Counted from the stretch's first letter, positions 1 through 6,262 are shown. The stretch: 7,299 nt of DNA from Desulfobacteraceae bacterium (GCA_027325475.1 DAIEFO010000108.1:1-7299); one strand, 5' to 3'. Numbers and translations: made by a program. The notes: generated by a model from the letters alone, not told the origin.

Positions 1-10
1 GAGGAATGAA

Positions 11-84
11 GCGTACTTGTGGTACGCTGCAATGACGAAGGATGCGGCGCAACGCAGCATGCGGACTTTTTACGAAGCCGTCAG
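11..84. repeat. Palindromic non-coding leader upstream of flgK, possible dispersed repeat
   Basis: Two hairpins lie back to back. GCGTAC (11-16) pairs perfectly with GTACGC (22-27) across a 5-nt loop. ATGCGGCG (42-49) pairs with CGCAGCAT (53-60) across CAA with one mismatch. A T5 run (66-70) follows and leads into ACGAAGCCGTCAG. The stretch stays open in the flgK frame, but flgK homologues begin at the ATG at 128, so I read it as intergenic. From memory, similar sequence (a small hairpin, then GACTTTTTACGAAG and a CATCA/CGTCA end) is scattered between genes in Desulfobacterota genomes; I could not verify this here. It might act as a weak terminator of an upstream gene or as an mRNA-processing hairpin. 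No promoter could be identified in it. Confidence 0.45.
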
Positions 85-127
85 TCTTTACAACAACGCT
101 CTACACTTACAGAGAGGCGATACGCAT

Positions 128-1522
128 ATGACAAGCATTACAGCGGCACTGTATATTGGCGGAAGTGCGCTGATGGCGCAGCAGACGGCCATCAGTGTGA
201 CCGGCCAGAATATTTCAAATGCCAACACCACCGGCTACTCCCGTCAAACCGTGAATTTTGAAAATACATCTGTTCAGACTTCGGAAGGAACCATGGGAAC
301 CGGTGTCAAAGTGACAAGCGTCAGCAGGGTGGTTGATCAATTTATCAACGCCGGCATCAACACGGCGCTCCAGCAAAAAGGCACCTGGGAAGGCATGCAG
401 CAGGCGACGAACCAGACGAACAATATTTTCACCGAAACATCCACTCAGGGCATCAGCTATCAGATGAGTCAATTCTGGAATGCGTGGCAGAAGGTATCCA
501 ACGACCCTTCCAGTTATTCGGCGCGTGCTGCGCTGGTCAGCCAGAGTCAGACACTGACCGGTAATATCCAGAACGTATATAATTCGTTGACTCAGGTACA
601 GACAAATATGGATGGCTATGTGACGGATGCCGTAAGTCAGGTCAACACGATGGCATCCCAGATCGGCAAACTTAACGATCAAATCGCGCTGGCCGAAGCC
701 TCCGGAGGTTCCGCCAATGATCTGCGGGATCAACGGGATACCTTGTTGAATCAACTTTCCGGAAAGATCAATTTCACATCCAGTGAAGATGCAACCACCG
801 GCAGGGTCACCGTCACATTGGGAGATGGTCATGTGCTGGTCGGAACAACGCCTTACGGAAAGCTGACCACCACCACCAATGCTTCCGGATACAGCGATGT
901 CGCCTGGGATACAGCCCCCACCACCGCCATCAACAGCAGCATCACGGCGGGCAATTTAAAAGGATGGCTGGATGCACGGGATACCACCGTGGCCGGATAT
1001 AAAACCCAGCTCAATACCATGGCGACGCAGCTTATTCAAAGCGTCAACACACTGCACACCGCCGGAACGGGATTGGACAATTCCACCGGAAACAATTTTT
1101 TCTCCGGAACATCCGCATCCGACATTCAGGTGAACCCCACCATCGTCAGCAATGTAAATAAAGTTGCAGCGGCAGCGCCCGGTGCGTCTTCCAGTGTACT
1201 TAACGGAGACAGCACTCAGGCCGTCGCCATCGGCAATCTTCAGAACGCGCTCACGATGAGCAGCAATACGACAACATTCGGTAATTATTATAGTTCACTG
1301 GTAGCCAGTGTGGGTACAGACAGCAAAAACGCCACATCGAATCTCACCCAGCAGACGAGCATCGTCACTCAGATGCAAAATCTGCAGGCATCTGTTTCAG
1401 GCGTATCGACCGATGAAGAAATGGTCAATCTGATTCAGTATCAGCACGCATATTCAGCCGCTTCCAAACTGGTGAGCACCGTCAGTCAGATGATGGATAC
1501 CGTTATCAGCATGGTGCAATAG
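128..1522 (+). CDS. flgK: Flagellar hook-associated protein FlgK (HAP1)
   Basis: This is the first hook-filament junction protein, exported by the flagellar type III apparatus and assembled on the hook tip before FlgL and the filament. The product is 464 residues. The N-terminal rod/hook signature covers about residues 13-40, with SVTGQNISNANTTGYSRQ at 23-40, followed by GTGVKVTSVSRVVD (57-70). The C-terminal axial helix spans about 417-463 and includes STDEEMVNLIQYQHAYSAASK (427-447 region). The middle is rich in Thr, Ser and Asn, as expected for the exposed variable domains. At 464 residues it is shorter than the enterobacterial protein (about 547), implying reduced central domains. The reading frame is open to the window edge, but the conserved N terminus starts at the ATG at 128, which has AGAGAGG (111-117) ten bases upstream. 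It is the first gene of the array; the usual upstream chaperone gene flgN would lie outside the window if present. Confidence 0.96.
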   Translation: MTSITAALYIGGSALMAQQTAISVTGQNISNANTTGYSRQTVNFENTSVQTSEGTMGTGVKVTSVSRVVDQFINAGINTALQQKGTWEGMQQATNQTNNIFTETSTQGISYQMSQFWNAWQKVSNDPSSYSARAALVSQSQTLTGNIQNVYNSLTQVQTNMDGYVTDAVSQVNTMASQIGKLNDQIALAEASGGSANDLRDQRDTLLNQLSGKINFTSSEDATTGRVTVTLGDGHVLVGTTPYGKLTTTTNASGYSDVAWDTAPTTAINSSITAGNLKGWLDARDTTVAGYKTQLNTMATQLIQSVNTLHTAGTGLDNSTGNNFFSGTSASDIQVNPTIVSNVNKVAAAAPGASSSVLNGDSTQAVAIGNLQNALTMSSNTTTFGNYYSSLVASVGTDSKNATSNLTQQTSIVTQMQNLQASVSGVSTDEEMVNLIQYQHAYSAASKLVSTVSQMMDTVISMVQ

Positions 1523-1577
1523 CCACCTCGTAAAATCCATGCCGGACAATGGCGTTTTGAATAAAACAAGGACATGT

Positions 1578-2129
1578 ATGGTTGGACAATCCATGGAGCA
1601 GCCGTCATCTTTCCGTGTTGACGATATCCTGCCGGTGATACTGAAAAAACTGGATAGCGGTGCCTCCTGCACCAAGGCAAAGCTTTATGCCGGATTTTAC
1701 TCAGGAATCGGCGTGTCAGTGCTGGATGAAGAACCACCCGATGATACGATCAATCCCAAAATATGGAAAAAACTGGTTGCAATTGACACCAAATTGAATT
1801 TAGTACTGGAAAAGCTGGTTCAACACAGCGAGGGATTCTCTCAGGCGGAAGACAGGAAGGTATCTGTCAGTGATGAAGACATCCGGATTGTCACTCCTGA
1901 AACATTCGTTTCTGATGATTTTCTTGAAATGAAGCTGCTGCTGCCGGTCAATACCCCTACCTGGGTCATCCTCTACGGCAGGGTAACAAATGTCATCCCT
2001 GTCGCGTCCGGTCAGAATGAAGTCAGTGTGAAGTTTTCCGAAATGGATGATGATATACGGCAGGTGGTAGGGTTTTACATCATGAATCGTCAGCGGGAGA
2101 TTGTTCGAAAACTCAGATCATCACATTAA
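1578..2129 (+). CDS. PilZ-like domain protein beside the stator genes
   Basis: The product has 183 residues. It resembles PilZ-domain proteins found in deltaproteobacterial flagellar loci, which often start with a PSxFRVDDILPV-like segment (here residues 9-20), contain a helical stretch (about 60-82, NPKIWKKLVAIDTKLNLVLEKL-like) and end in a beta-rich PilZ-type domain (about 90-165) plus a basic C-terminal helix (169-180). PilZ proteins commonly bind c-di-GMP and act as motor brakes on MotA/FliG, which fits its position directly upstream of motA. However, the usual D/N-x-S-x-x-G signature appears here as SVSDED (96-101), and no clear RxxxR is seen, so ligand binding is doubtful. I chose the ATG at 1578 because AAGGA (1568-1572) lies five bases upstream; the in-frame ATG at 1539 has no ribosome site, and an ATG at 1593 is also possible. 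The fold assignment is inference by resemblance. Confidence 0.72.
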   Translation: MVGQSMEQPSSFRVDDILPVILKKLDSGASCTKAKLYAGFYSGIGVSVLDEEPPDDTINPKIWKKLVAIDTKLNLVLEKLVQHSEGFSQAEDRKVSVSDEDIRIVTPETFVSDDFLEMKLLLPVNTPTWVILYGRVTNVIPVASGQNEVSVKFSEMDDDIRQVVGFYIMNRQREIVRKLRSSH

Positions 2130-2150
2130 CTAACAGGATATCTCAATTTC

Positions 2151-3014
2151 ATGTTCGCCATCATCGGGATTTGTGCTGTTTTCGCCGCCATCGGTCTGGG
2201 TTATCTGATGGAGCATGGCCACTTCAGCGTTCTGTTTCAACCCGCAGAACTGATCATTATCGGAGGTGCTGCTTTTGGCGCGTTCATCATCTCATCGCCC
2301 AAAAAAGTGCTGTCACTGACGTTGAAATCCATCAGCAAGGTATTCAGCAGCCATGAAAAAGACCAGAAAGCCTATGTAGAGCTGCTGCTGCTGCTCAATG
2401 AGATTTTTTACAAGGTCAAGCGGGAAGGATTTCTTGCTATCGAGTATGATATCGACAACCCGGATTCCAGTGAGGTATTCAAAAAATATCCAACCGTCGT
2501 TTCCAGCAGCTCAACCGTCGATTTTATTTGCGATAATTTTCGCACCATCATTTCTTCAAATATGACCCCTCACGAGCTGGAGAGTATGATGGAAACCGAT
2601 ATGACCGCCCAGGAACATGACGCCATGATTCCGTCAACCGCCCTGACCAAAGTGGCGGATGGCCTGCCCGCGCTGGGCATCGTCGCCGCGGTGCTGGGCG
2701 TGGTGCTGACAATGGGCAAGATCAGCGAACCTCCCGAGGTATTGGGGCACAGCATTGCATCCGCACTGGTAGGCACGTTCCTGGGAATTTTGCTCAGTTA
2801 TGGGCTTGTTGGCCCCATGGCCACCCATCTGGAAAATTCGGCCCAGGATCATGAAGCCTATCTGAATGTCATCAAAACCGCGATTGTGGCCATGGCCAGC
2901 GGGGCGGCGCCCCAGGCAGCCGTGGAATCCGCCCGAAGGGCTATTCCCGGTACATGCAGACCGGGTTTTAACGAATTGAATGAGGAGATTAAAAGTTGGA
3001 AGGACAACCAATAA
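2151..3014 (+). CDS. motA: Flagellar motor stator protein MotA
   Basis: This inner-membrane ion-channel subunit forms the stator with MotB and pushes on rotor protein FliG. The 287 residues match the proteobacterial MotA layout: two N-terminal membrane helices (about 1-20 and 33-50), a large cytoplasmic loop (about 51-165), and two further helices (about 170-190 and 200-222). The loop contains the charged rotor-contact region with K90, R91 and E98 (KVKREGFLAIEYDIDNP), equivalent to the R90/E98 region of E. coli MotA. The two key prolines are present as P173 in DGLPALGIVAAVLGVV and P222 in YGLVGPM, even at the E. coli numbers. Start ATG at 2151 is preceded by AGGAT (2135-2139) at 11 bases. Its 3' end overlaps motB by 19 nt and carries the motB ribosome site, so the two are probably translationally coupled. 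Confidence 0.97.
   Translation: MFAIIGICAVFAAIGLGYLMEHGHFSVLFQPAELIIIGGAAFGAFIISSPKKVLSLTLKSISKVFSSHEKDQKAYVELLLLLNEIFYKVKREGFLAIEYDIDNPDSSEVFKKYPTVVSSSSTVDFICDNFRTIISSNMTPHELESMMETDMTAQEHDAMIPSTALTKVADGLPALGIVAAVLGVVLTMGKISEPPEVLGHSIASALVGTFLGILLSYGLVGPMATHLENSAQDHEAYLNVIKTAIVAMASGAAPQAAVESARRAIPGTCRPGFNELNEEIKSWKDNQ
2982..2987 (+). promoter_or_regulatory. Ribosome binding site deciding the motB TTG start
   Basis: GAGGAG sits inside the last codons of motA, eight bases before the TTG at 2996. No ATG or GTG lies at the right place for the conserved QPIIIKK N terminus of MotB, so this site supports the TTG start. Confidence 0.75.
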
Positions 3015-3844
3015 TCATCAAAAAAGTGGTCAAGGGGCACGGAGGCCACCACGGCGGCGCCTGGAAAGTAGCCTATGCCGATTTTGTGACTGCCCTGATG
3101 GCTTTTTTTCTGCTTATGTGGCTGCTGGCAATGGTATCTCCCGAAAAACGGGCGGGCATTTCCAATTATTTCAAAACGTTTAATATCTTCGATAAAAGCG
3201 GGTTGTCATTTGTCGAAACAAAGTCAATGTCCAAAATCGGCGTCATGGAGGGACAAAGTATCAACAAACTGGACATGTCTGTCCAGGTTGACGAAGAGGT
3301 TGCCAGAAAAAGCGGCGAAGCGTTGATGGAAAGACTGAAACAGGAGATCGAAACCAAGCTTGCGGATTTAAAAGATCAGATTATCGTGGACACATTTGAA
3401 GGCGCGGTGCGGATTGAAATCCTGGATAAGGAAAATGGCACCATGTTTCCCATAGGCAGCGAGGAAATATCAGCCAACGCCAAACGCGTTCTGAAAACCA
3501 TTGCTCCGGTCATCATCGCCAGTAAACGTAAAATCGCCATCGAAGGCCATACAGATGCGCTGGTATATGCCGCAGGCAACAAGTTCAGCAACTGGGAACT
3601 TTCCACAGAGCGGGCTTCCGCCGCCAGAAGAGAACTGGAAAAAGACGGTCTGCCGACAGACATGCTGGCGCGGGTTTCTGGATATGCCGCTACCCAGCCG
3701 CTGGTCAAGGACAATTTGTATGACCCCCGCAACCGGAGAATCAGCATTCTGCTGTTTTATAAATATCCCCAGATTGTCGAGGGTTCCATCCATGACATCA
3801 CCACCCCAAAAAACGCTCCCGAAAATATCGTCCCACAGAAATAG
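2996..3844 (+). CDS. motB: Flagellar motor stator protein MotB
   Basis: MotB anchors the stator to peptidoglycan and carries the proton-binding aspartate of the channel. The 282-residue product begins, from a TTG start, with EGQPIIIKK and the hallmark GHGGHHGGAWKVAYADF. The single membrane helix spans about 28-47 and contains D29, equivalent to E. coli D32. The residues after it (about 52-65) correspond to the plug region. An OmpA-like peptidoglycan-binding domain occupies about 130-255, with IEGHTD (182-187), NWELSTERA (199-207) and the DPRNRRI end (243-249). The C-terminal tail (256-282) is short and Pro/Asn-rich. The gene overlaps motA by 19 nt and ends 14 nt before flgL. The aspartate and HGGHHGGAWK style suggest a proton-type stator, though ion choice cannot be read with certainty. 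Confidence 0.97.
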   Translation: MEGQPIIIKKVVKGHGGHHGGAWKVAYADFVTALMAFFLLMWLLAMVSPEKRAGISNYFKTFNIFDKSGLSFVETKSMSKIGVMEGQSINKLDMSVQVDEEVARKSGEALMERLKQEIETKLADLKDQIIVDTFEGAVRIEILDKENGTMFPIGSEEISANAKRVLKTIAPVIIASKRKIAIEGHTDALVYAAGNKFSNWELSTERASAARRELEKDGLPTDMLARVSGYAATQPLVKDNLYDPRNRRISILLFYKYPQIVEGSIHDITTPKNAPENIVPQK

Positions 3845-3850
3845 AGGAGG
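3845..3850 (+). promoter_or_regulatory. Ribosome binding site of flgL
   Basis: A perfect AGGAGG lies directly after the motB stop codon and eight bases before the ATG at 3859. A second in-frame ATG follows at 3862; spacing favours the first, but either could serve. Confidence 0.8.
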
Positions 3851-3858
3851 AACGCTGT

Positions 3859-4761
3859 ATGATGCGAATAACATCGAGTATGATGAGTGAAAATATCCTG
3901 AATTCCCTGCAGAAGAATACGGAAAGTCTCATGAAGGCCCAAACCGTTGTCTCTTCGGGTTTAAAAATCAACCAGCCTTCGGATGATCCTGTCGGCATGG
4001 CGGCCGCATTGAATTACAATGCGACGATATCTTCCGTAGATCAATACACCGGCAATATCAAGCAGGCAGAGACAACCCTGAATGTGGCAGATTCCACATT
4101 GTCGAGCATCAACAATCTGTTGACCCAGGCAAAGCAGATAGCCCTGCAGCAGGTCAACGGCACGATGAGCGCCACAGATCGCAGCGCCGCAGCCACCCAG
4201 GTACAGAGCCTGCTGGATCAATTCGTCCAGTTGGCCAACACCAAGCAAGGTAATTTTTATGTATTTGGCGGACGCAACACCACCACAGCGCCCTACGACA
4301 CCACCAATCCGTCCAGCGGTTTTCAGGGAGATGACGGACAGATGCCTGTTGTCGTCGGAAATGGCGTTACGATAGACACCCACGTCAGCGGTAAAAATGC
4401 GTTCAGCGCAACCACCAGCAGCACTGCGGTGGATCCGGCGGTGGTGTTGAGCAATCTGATCACCGGTCTTAAAAACAATGACACCACCGCTATTTCCAAT
4501 CAACTGACGCCGCTGGATACCGCTTCGACCCAGGTTGTCAATACCCGCTCCGGCATCGGCAACACCTTGAATCGGCTGGATGCGACGCAAAGCTATTGGA
4601 GTAGTTTCAAACTCAATATTCAAAAAGCCCTTTCAAACACAGAAGATGCGGATTTAACTCAAGCCGCCAGTGACCTGACGCAACAGCAAACCGCATATCA
4701 GGCTTCATTATCTGTGGCTGCTAAAATTATTCAACCCACGCTTCTTGATTTTCTGAAATGA
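3859..4761 (+). CDS. flgL: Flagellar hook-associated protein FlgL (HAP3)
   Basis: This is the second hook-filament junction protein, placed between FlgK and the flagellin filament, and related to flagellin at both ends. The product has 300 residues, a usual size. The N-terminal flagellin-like helix includes RITSSMMSENILNSLQKN (3-20), followed by SSGLKINQPSDDPVGMAAAL (32-51). The motif NFYVFGGRNTTTAPY (132-146) is typical of FlgL. The C-terminal helix (about 262-300) ends in KIIQPTLLDFLK, the usual FlgL ending. The Thr/Ser-rich middle (about 147-225) is the variable domain. It is separated from flgK by the PilZ-like and stator genes, and no csrA or fliW homologue follows, although those often sit downstream of flgL in related bacteria. 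Confidence 0.96.
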   Translation: MMRITSSMMSENILNSLQKNTESLMKAQTVVSSGLKINQPSDDPVGMAAALNYNATISSVDQYTGNIKQAETTLNVADSTLSSINNLLTQAKQIALQQVNGTMSATDRSAAATQVQSLLDQFVQLANTKQGNFYVFGGRNTTTAPYDTTNPSSGFQGDDGQMPVVVGNGVTIDTHVSGKNAFSATTSSTAVDPAVVLSNLITGLKNNDTTAISNQLTPLDTASTQVVNTRSGIGNTLNRLDATQSYWSSFKLNIQKALSNTEDADLTQAASDLTQQQTAYQASLSVAAKIIQPTLLDFLK

Positions 4762-4799
4762 TAATGGATAATGTCATTCCATAGAAAGTGAACGGACCC

Positions 4800-5267
4800 A
4801 TGAAAAAGTGGATATTGGGAATACTTCCGGTCGTCGTGCTGATGGCTGCTTCCTGCTGGGCTATCAGCACTGCGGACTTGCTGCGTCTGAAACGGGCAGG
4901 GATCGGAGACGCGGCGATCCAGACGATTATTCGTGAAAAAGTGGTGGAAACCTGTGCGTTTTCGGTTCAGGATCTGATTGATCTCAAAACCAAAGCCAGG
5001 CTTTCCGACAAAACGATTCAGCAGCTCGTCACCGCAAATTCGTTTTTAAAAGACCGCGCACCTGTGGTATATAGCAAAGACATTCAATCCATTCAATTTA
5101 CAACGGCCGACGACATCATCAAATTGAAACAAGCCGGTCTGAGCGATGCGGTAATTCAATCCATCATCCTTGTCGGATCCGGCTCCGGCAGCGACTCAGA
5201 CCGAGACAAGGCATGGAATATGCTGAATAATATGGGAATCATTGTTGATACTCGCAAAAAACCATGA
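4800..5267 (+). CDS. Exported small protein with three internal helical repeats, function unknown
   Basis: I do not recognise a named family. From the ATG at 4800 the product has 155 residues. It starts with a signal peptide: MKK, a hydrophobic core (about 4-17), and a probable cut after CWA (residue 21). AASC at 16-19 is a poor lipobox. The mature part contains three copies of a roughly 21-residue unit with the pattern D-[LI]-[LI]-x-L-K, then a small loop, then D-x-x-I-Q-x-[IL]. They lie at 24-44, 55-77 and 101-123. A Gly/Ser/Asp linker (126-134) and a short C-terminal segment follow. Such 'LKxAG(L/V)SDxVI' units are seen in various envelope proteins, often at their N termini. The stop codon overlaps the cheD start as ATGA, so the two are probably co-translated. 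A GTG at 4788 is an alternative start; neither has a clear ribosome site. A periplasmic role linked to the motor or receptors would be a guess. Confidence 0.75.
   Translation: MKKWILGILPVVVLMAASCWAISTADLLRLKRAGIGDAAIQTIIREKVVETCAFSVQDLIDLKTKARLSDKTIQQLVTANSFLKDRAPVVYSKDIQSIQFTTADDIIKLKQAGLSDAVIQSIILVGSGSGSDSDRDKAWNMLNNMGIIVDTRKKP
4869..5168 (+). repeat. Three degenerate protein-level repeats in the exported small protein
   Basis: The units are encoded at 4869-4931, 4962-5030 and 5100-5168. Shared residues are an acidic start, L/I-x-L-K, then a Gly or Arg turn, then D-x-x-I-Q and a hydrophobic pair. Units 1 and 3 are closest (ADLLRLKRAGIGDAAIQ and ADDIIKLKQAGLSDAVIQ); unit 2 has KARLSDKTIQ and lacks the glycine. 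The repeats are clear in protein but not at the DNA level, so the duplication is old. Confidence 0.75.
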
Positions 5268-5782
5268 CAACATCATCACAAGCACTTACACCTGTCAATT
5301 ATTTTCTGGAACCCGGATTTGTGGTAACCCCTTCGCACCCTACTGTTGTTTCCACCGTACTGGGATCCGGAGTTTCCATTTGTCTGTATGACCGAAAGCT
5401 GAAAAAGGGCGGCATGAACAGTTTTCAGTTTCCCATCATTCGTGAAAAAGGCAAAACCACCACCCGTTATGGGAATGTAGCCATCTGGGCTTTGATCCGA
5501 ATGATGCTGGAAGATGGTTCCAAGCCCAAACATCTTGAAGCCCAGATTATCGGCGGCGCTCACAATCCGGAAGTATCAAAGCTCAATATCGGGAATGAAA
5601 ACATCAAAATCGCCCGAAAAATTCTGATGAAAGAAAAAATTACGATCACTTCCGAAGACGTTGGCGGCATAAAAGGGCGAAAAATCGTGTTTTTAACCCA
5701 TAACAATGAAATCGCGGTGTTTAAGGTGGACAAACTGCGAAAATCAGACTGGTATCCTTATGAAGACGACAGGGGTTCCTGA
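5264..5782 (+). CDS. cheD: CheD-like chemotaxis protein with substituted catalytic residues
   Basis: CheD proteins deamidate specific glutamines of chemoreceptors and, with CheC, help adaptation. The 172-residue product aligns along the family: STVLGSGVSICLYDRK (30-45), KGGMNSFQFP (48-57), RYGNVAIWALIRMML (68-82), LEAQIIGGAHN (91-101), LNIGNENI (107-114) and EDVGGIKGRKIVF (131-143). In T. maritima CheD the catalytic residues are C27 in LGSC, H44, and T21. Here the LGSC cysteine is Gly36, the histidine position of the usual GGMNH is Ser53, and the threonine position aligns with Ser30. A cysteine at 40 is four residues on, in the position of a common second cysteine. Deamidase activity is therefore unlikely, while binding to receptors or CheC could persist. 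The reading frame is intact and the remaining core conserved, which argues for a maintained function. It is coupled to both neighbours by overlapping stop/start codons. Confidence 0.88.
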   Translation: MTTSSQALTPVNYFLEPGFVVTPSHPTVVSTVLGSGVSICLYDRKLKKGGMNSFQFPIIREKGKTTTRYGNVAIWALIRMMLEDGSKPKHLEAQIIGGAHNPEVSKLNIGNENIKIARKILMKEKITITSEDVGGIKGRKIVFLTHNNEIAVFKVDKLRKSDWYPYEDDRGS

Positions 5783-5985
5783 TGAAGTCCTGCGACTGCC
5801 GACACTGCACCCATTATTTTATTACCTGGGATAAGTTGCAGCCTCATGGCTGCAAAGCTTTCGGCTTCAAGAGCCATGATATTCCATCGAAGGTCGTAGC
5901 GCAGAATTCATCCGGAAAGCCATGTCAGTTATTTATCAAAAAGCAGACATCTTCTGTTTCGGTGGCAACCAACCCATCCAGATAA
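5782..5985 (+). CDS. Small Cys-rich conserved protein, putative metal-binding
   Basis: The 67-residue product has cysteines at 4, 6, 9, 24 and 48 plus His8 and His11, and a core reading HYFITWDKLQPHGCKAFGFKS (about 11-31). This resembles a widespread short family in deltaproteobacteria with a C-x2-C-x-H/Y-F-x-x-TWD...P-x-GCKAFGFKS...SG-x-x-C layout; from memory, some entries are loosely labelled uracil-DNA glycosylase, which the sequence does not support. The spaced cysteines suggest a zinc site, by inference. The ATG overlaps the cheD stop by one base (TGATG) and has AGGGG (5771-5775) six bases upstream, so it is likely translated with cheD. The last dozen residues after FIKKQ are Ser/Val-rich and look like an extension beyond the usual family end. 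The role is unknown. Confidence 0.78.
   Translation: MKSCDCRHCTHYFITWDKLQPHGCKAFGFKSHDIPSKVVAQNSSGKPCQLFIKKQTSSVSVATNPSR
5836..5855 (+). other. Perfect 8-bp hairpin inside the small Cys-rich gene
   Basis: TTGCAGCC (5836-5843) and GGCTGCAA (5848-5855) are exact reverse complements around a TCAT tetraloop. It lies in coding sequence for the conserved PHGCK segment and has no T-run directly after it, so it is not a standard terminator. Confidence 0.4.
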
Positions 5986-6006
5986 CCCATCGCAGGAAAG
6001 CAGATA

Positions 6007-6252
6007 TCACCCGTTGCACTGTCTGCCATGACAACTACAGATGCAGGCAGATGCCTTTTCGTTTTTGGCGGGGCTCTTCAAAATCCAGTAAATATCCTCA
6101 GCCGTAGCCTTATAAATCATTCTGGGCAGATTTGCCCACAACCACGCATCAACATGAATATCGACGCCGTCGACAAATCGAACGGATGACGCCAACGTCT
6201 TTTGGTGATACACATTGTTAAAACAATAGATTTGTCGCTTGTGCTTTTTCAT
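6007..6252 (-). CDS. Hypothetical small protein, unrecognised
   Basis: The 81-residue product matches no family I know. It starts with a basic MKKHKRQIYCF, continues with a segment containing VRFVDGVDIHVDAWLWANLP (24-43) and AEDIYWILKS (51-60), and ends in a short tail with C70, C72, C74 and C79 (CICSCHGRQC). There is no signal peptide or membrane helix. I consider it probably real because its ATG (6250-6252) is preceded by GGAGGT, four bases away; an in-frame ATG at 6286-6288 lacks such a site. It is read in the same direction as cheW but is separated from it by 138 nt containing a strong hairpin, and it converges on the plus-strand array with 21 nt between stop codons. It could be a small regulator or a remnant of a longer gene. 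Confidence 0.5.
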   Translation of the reverse strand: MKKHKRQIYCFNNVYHQKTLASSVRFVDGVDIHVDAWLWANLPRMIYKATAEDIYWILKSPAKNEKASACICSCHGRQCNG

Positions 6253-6256
6253 CAAG

Positions 6257-6262
6257 ACCTCC
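6257..6262 (-). promoter_or_regulatory. Ribosome binding site of the minus-strand small ORF
   Basis: On the minus strand the sequence reads AGGGAGGT, then CTTG, then ATG at 6252. This near-ideal site is the main evidence that the 81-residue ORF is translated and starts there. Confidence 0.6.

Noticed and set aside
17..127. In-frame N-terminal extension of FlgK beginning at 17 or at the window edge
   Set aside because: The conserved FlgK N terminus begins at the ATG at 128 with a ribosome site; the extension is made of the palindromic element and has no such site.
215..832. Long 205-residue minus-strand open frame inside flgK
   Set aside because: It is fully antisense to a clear flgK gene, and its protein has no recognisable domain; it is a shadow of flgK codon use.
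2382..2396. Short CTG run in motA as a possible slippage site
   Set aside because: Only four full CTG units are present; they encode conserved leucines, and any slippage by one unit would stay in frame.
3961..4623. Long 220-residue minus-strand open frame inside flgL
   Set aside because: It is antisense to flgL, with Arg/Gly/Ile-rich translation typical of a shadow frame.
4764..4782. Imperfect palindrome between flgL and the exported repeat protein
   Set aside because: Only five pairs flank a 9-nt loop and no T-run follows; it is too weak to call a terminator.
5922..6107. Plus-strand 61-residue ORF with several cysteines
   Set aside because: It overlaps the small Cys-rich gene in another frame and is antisense to the minus-strand ORF; only a poor, closely spaced GGAAAG precedes it and no family is recognisable.
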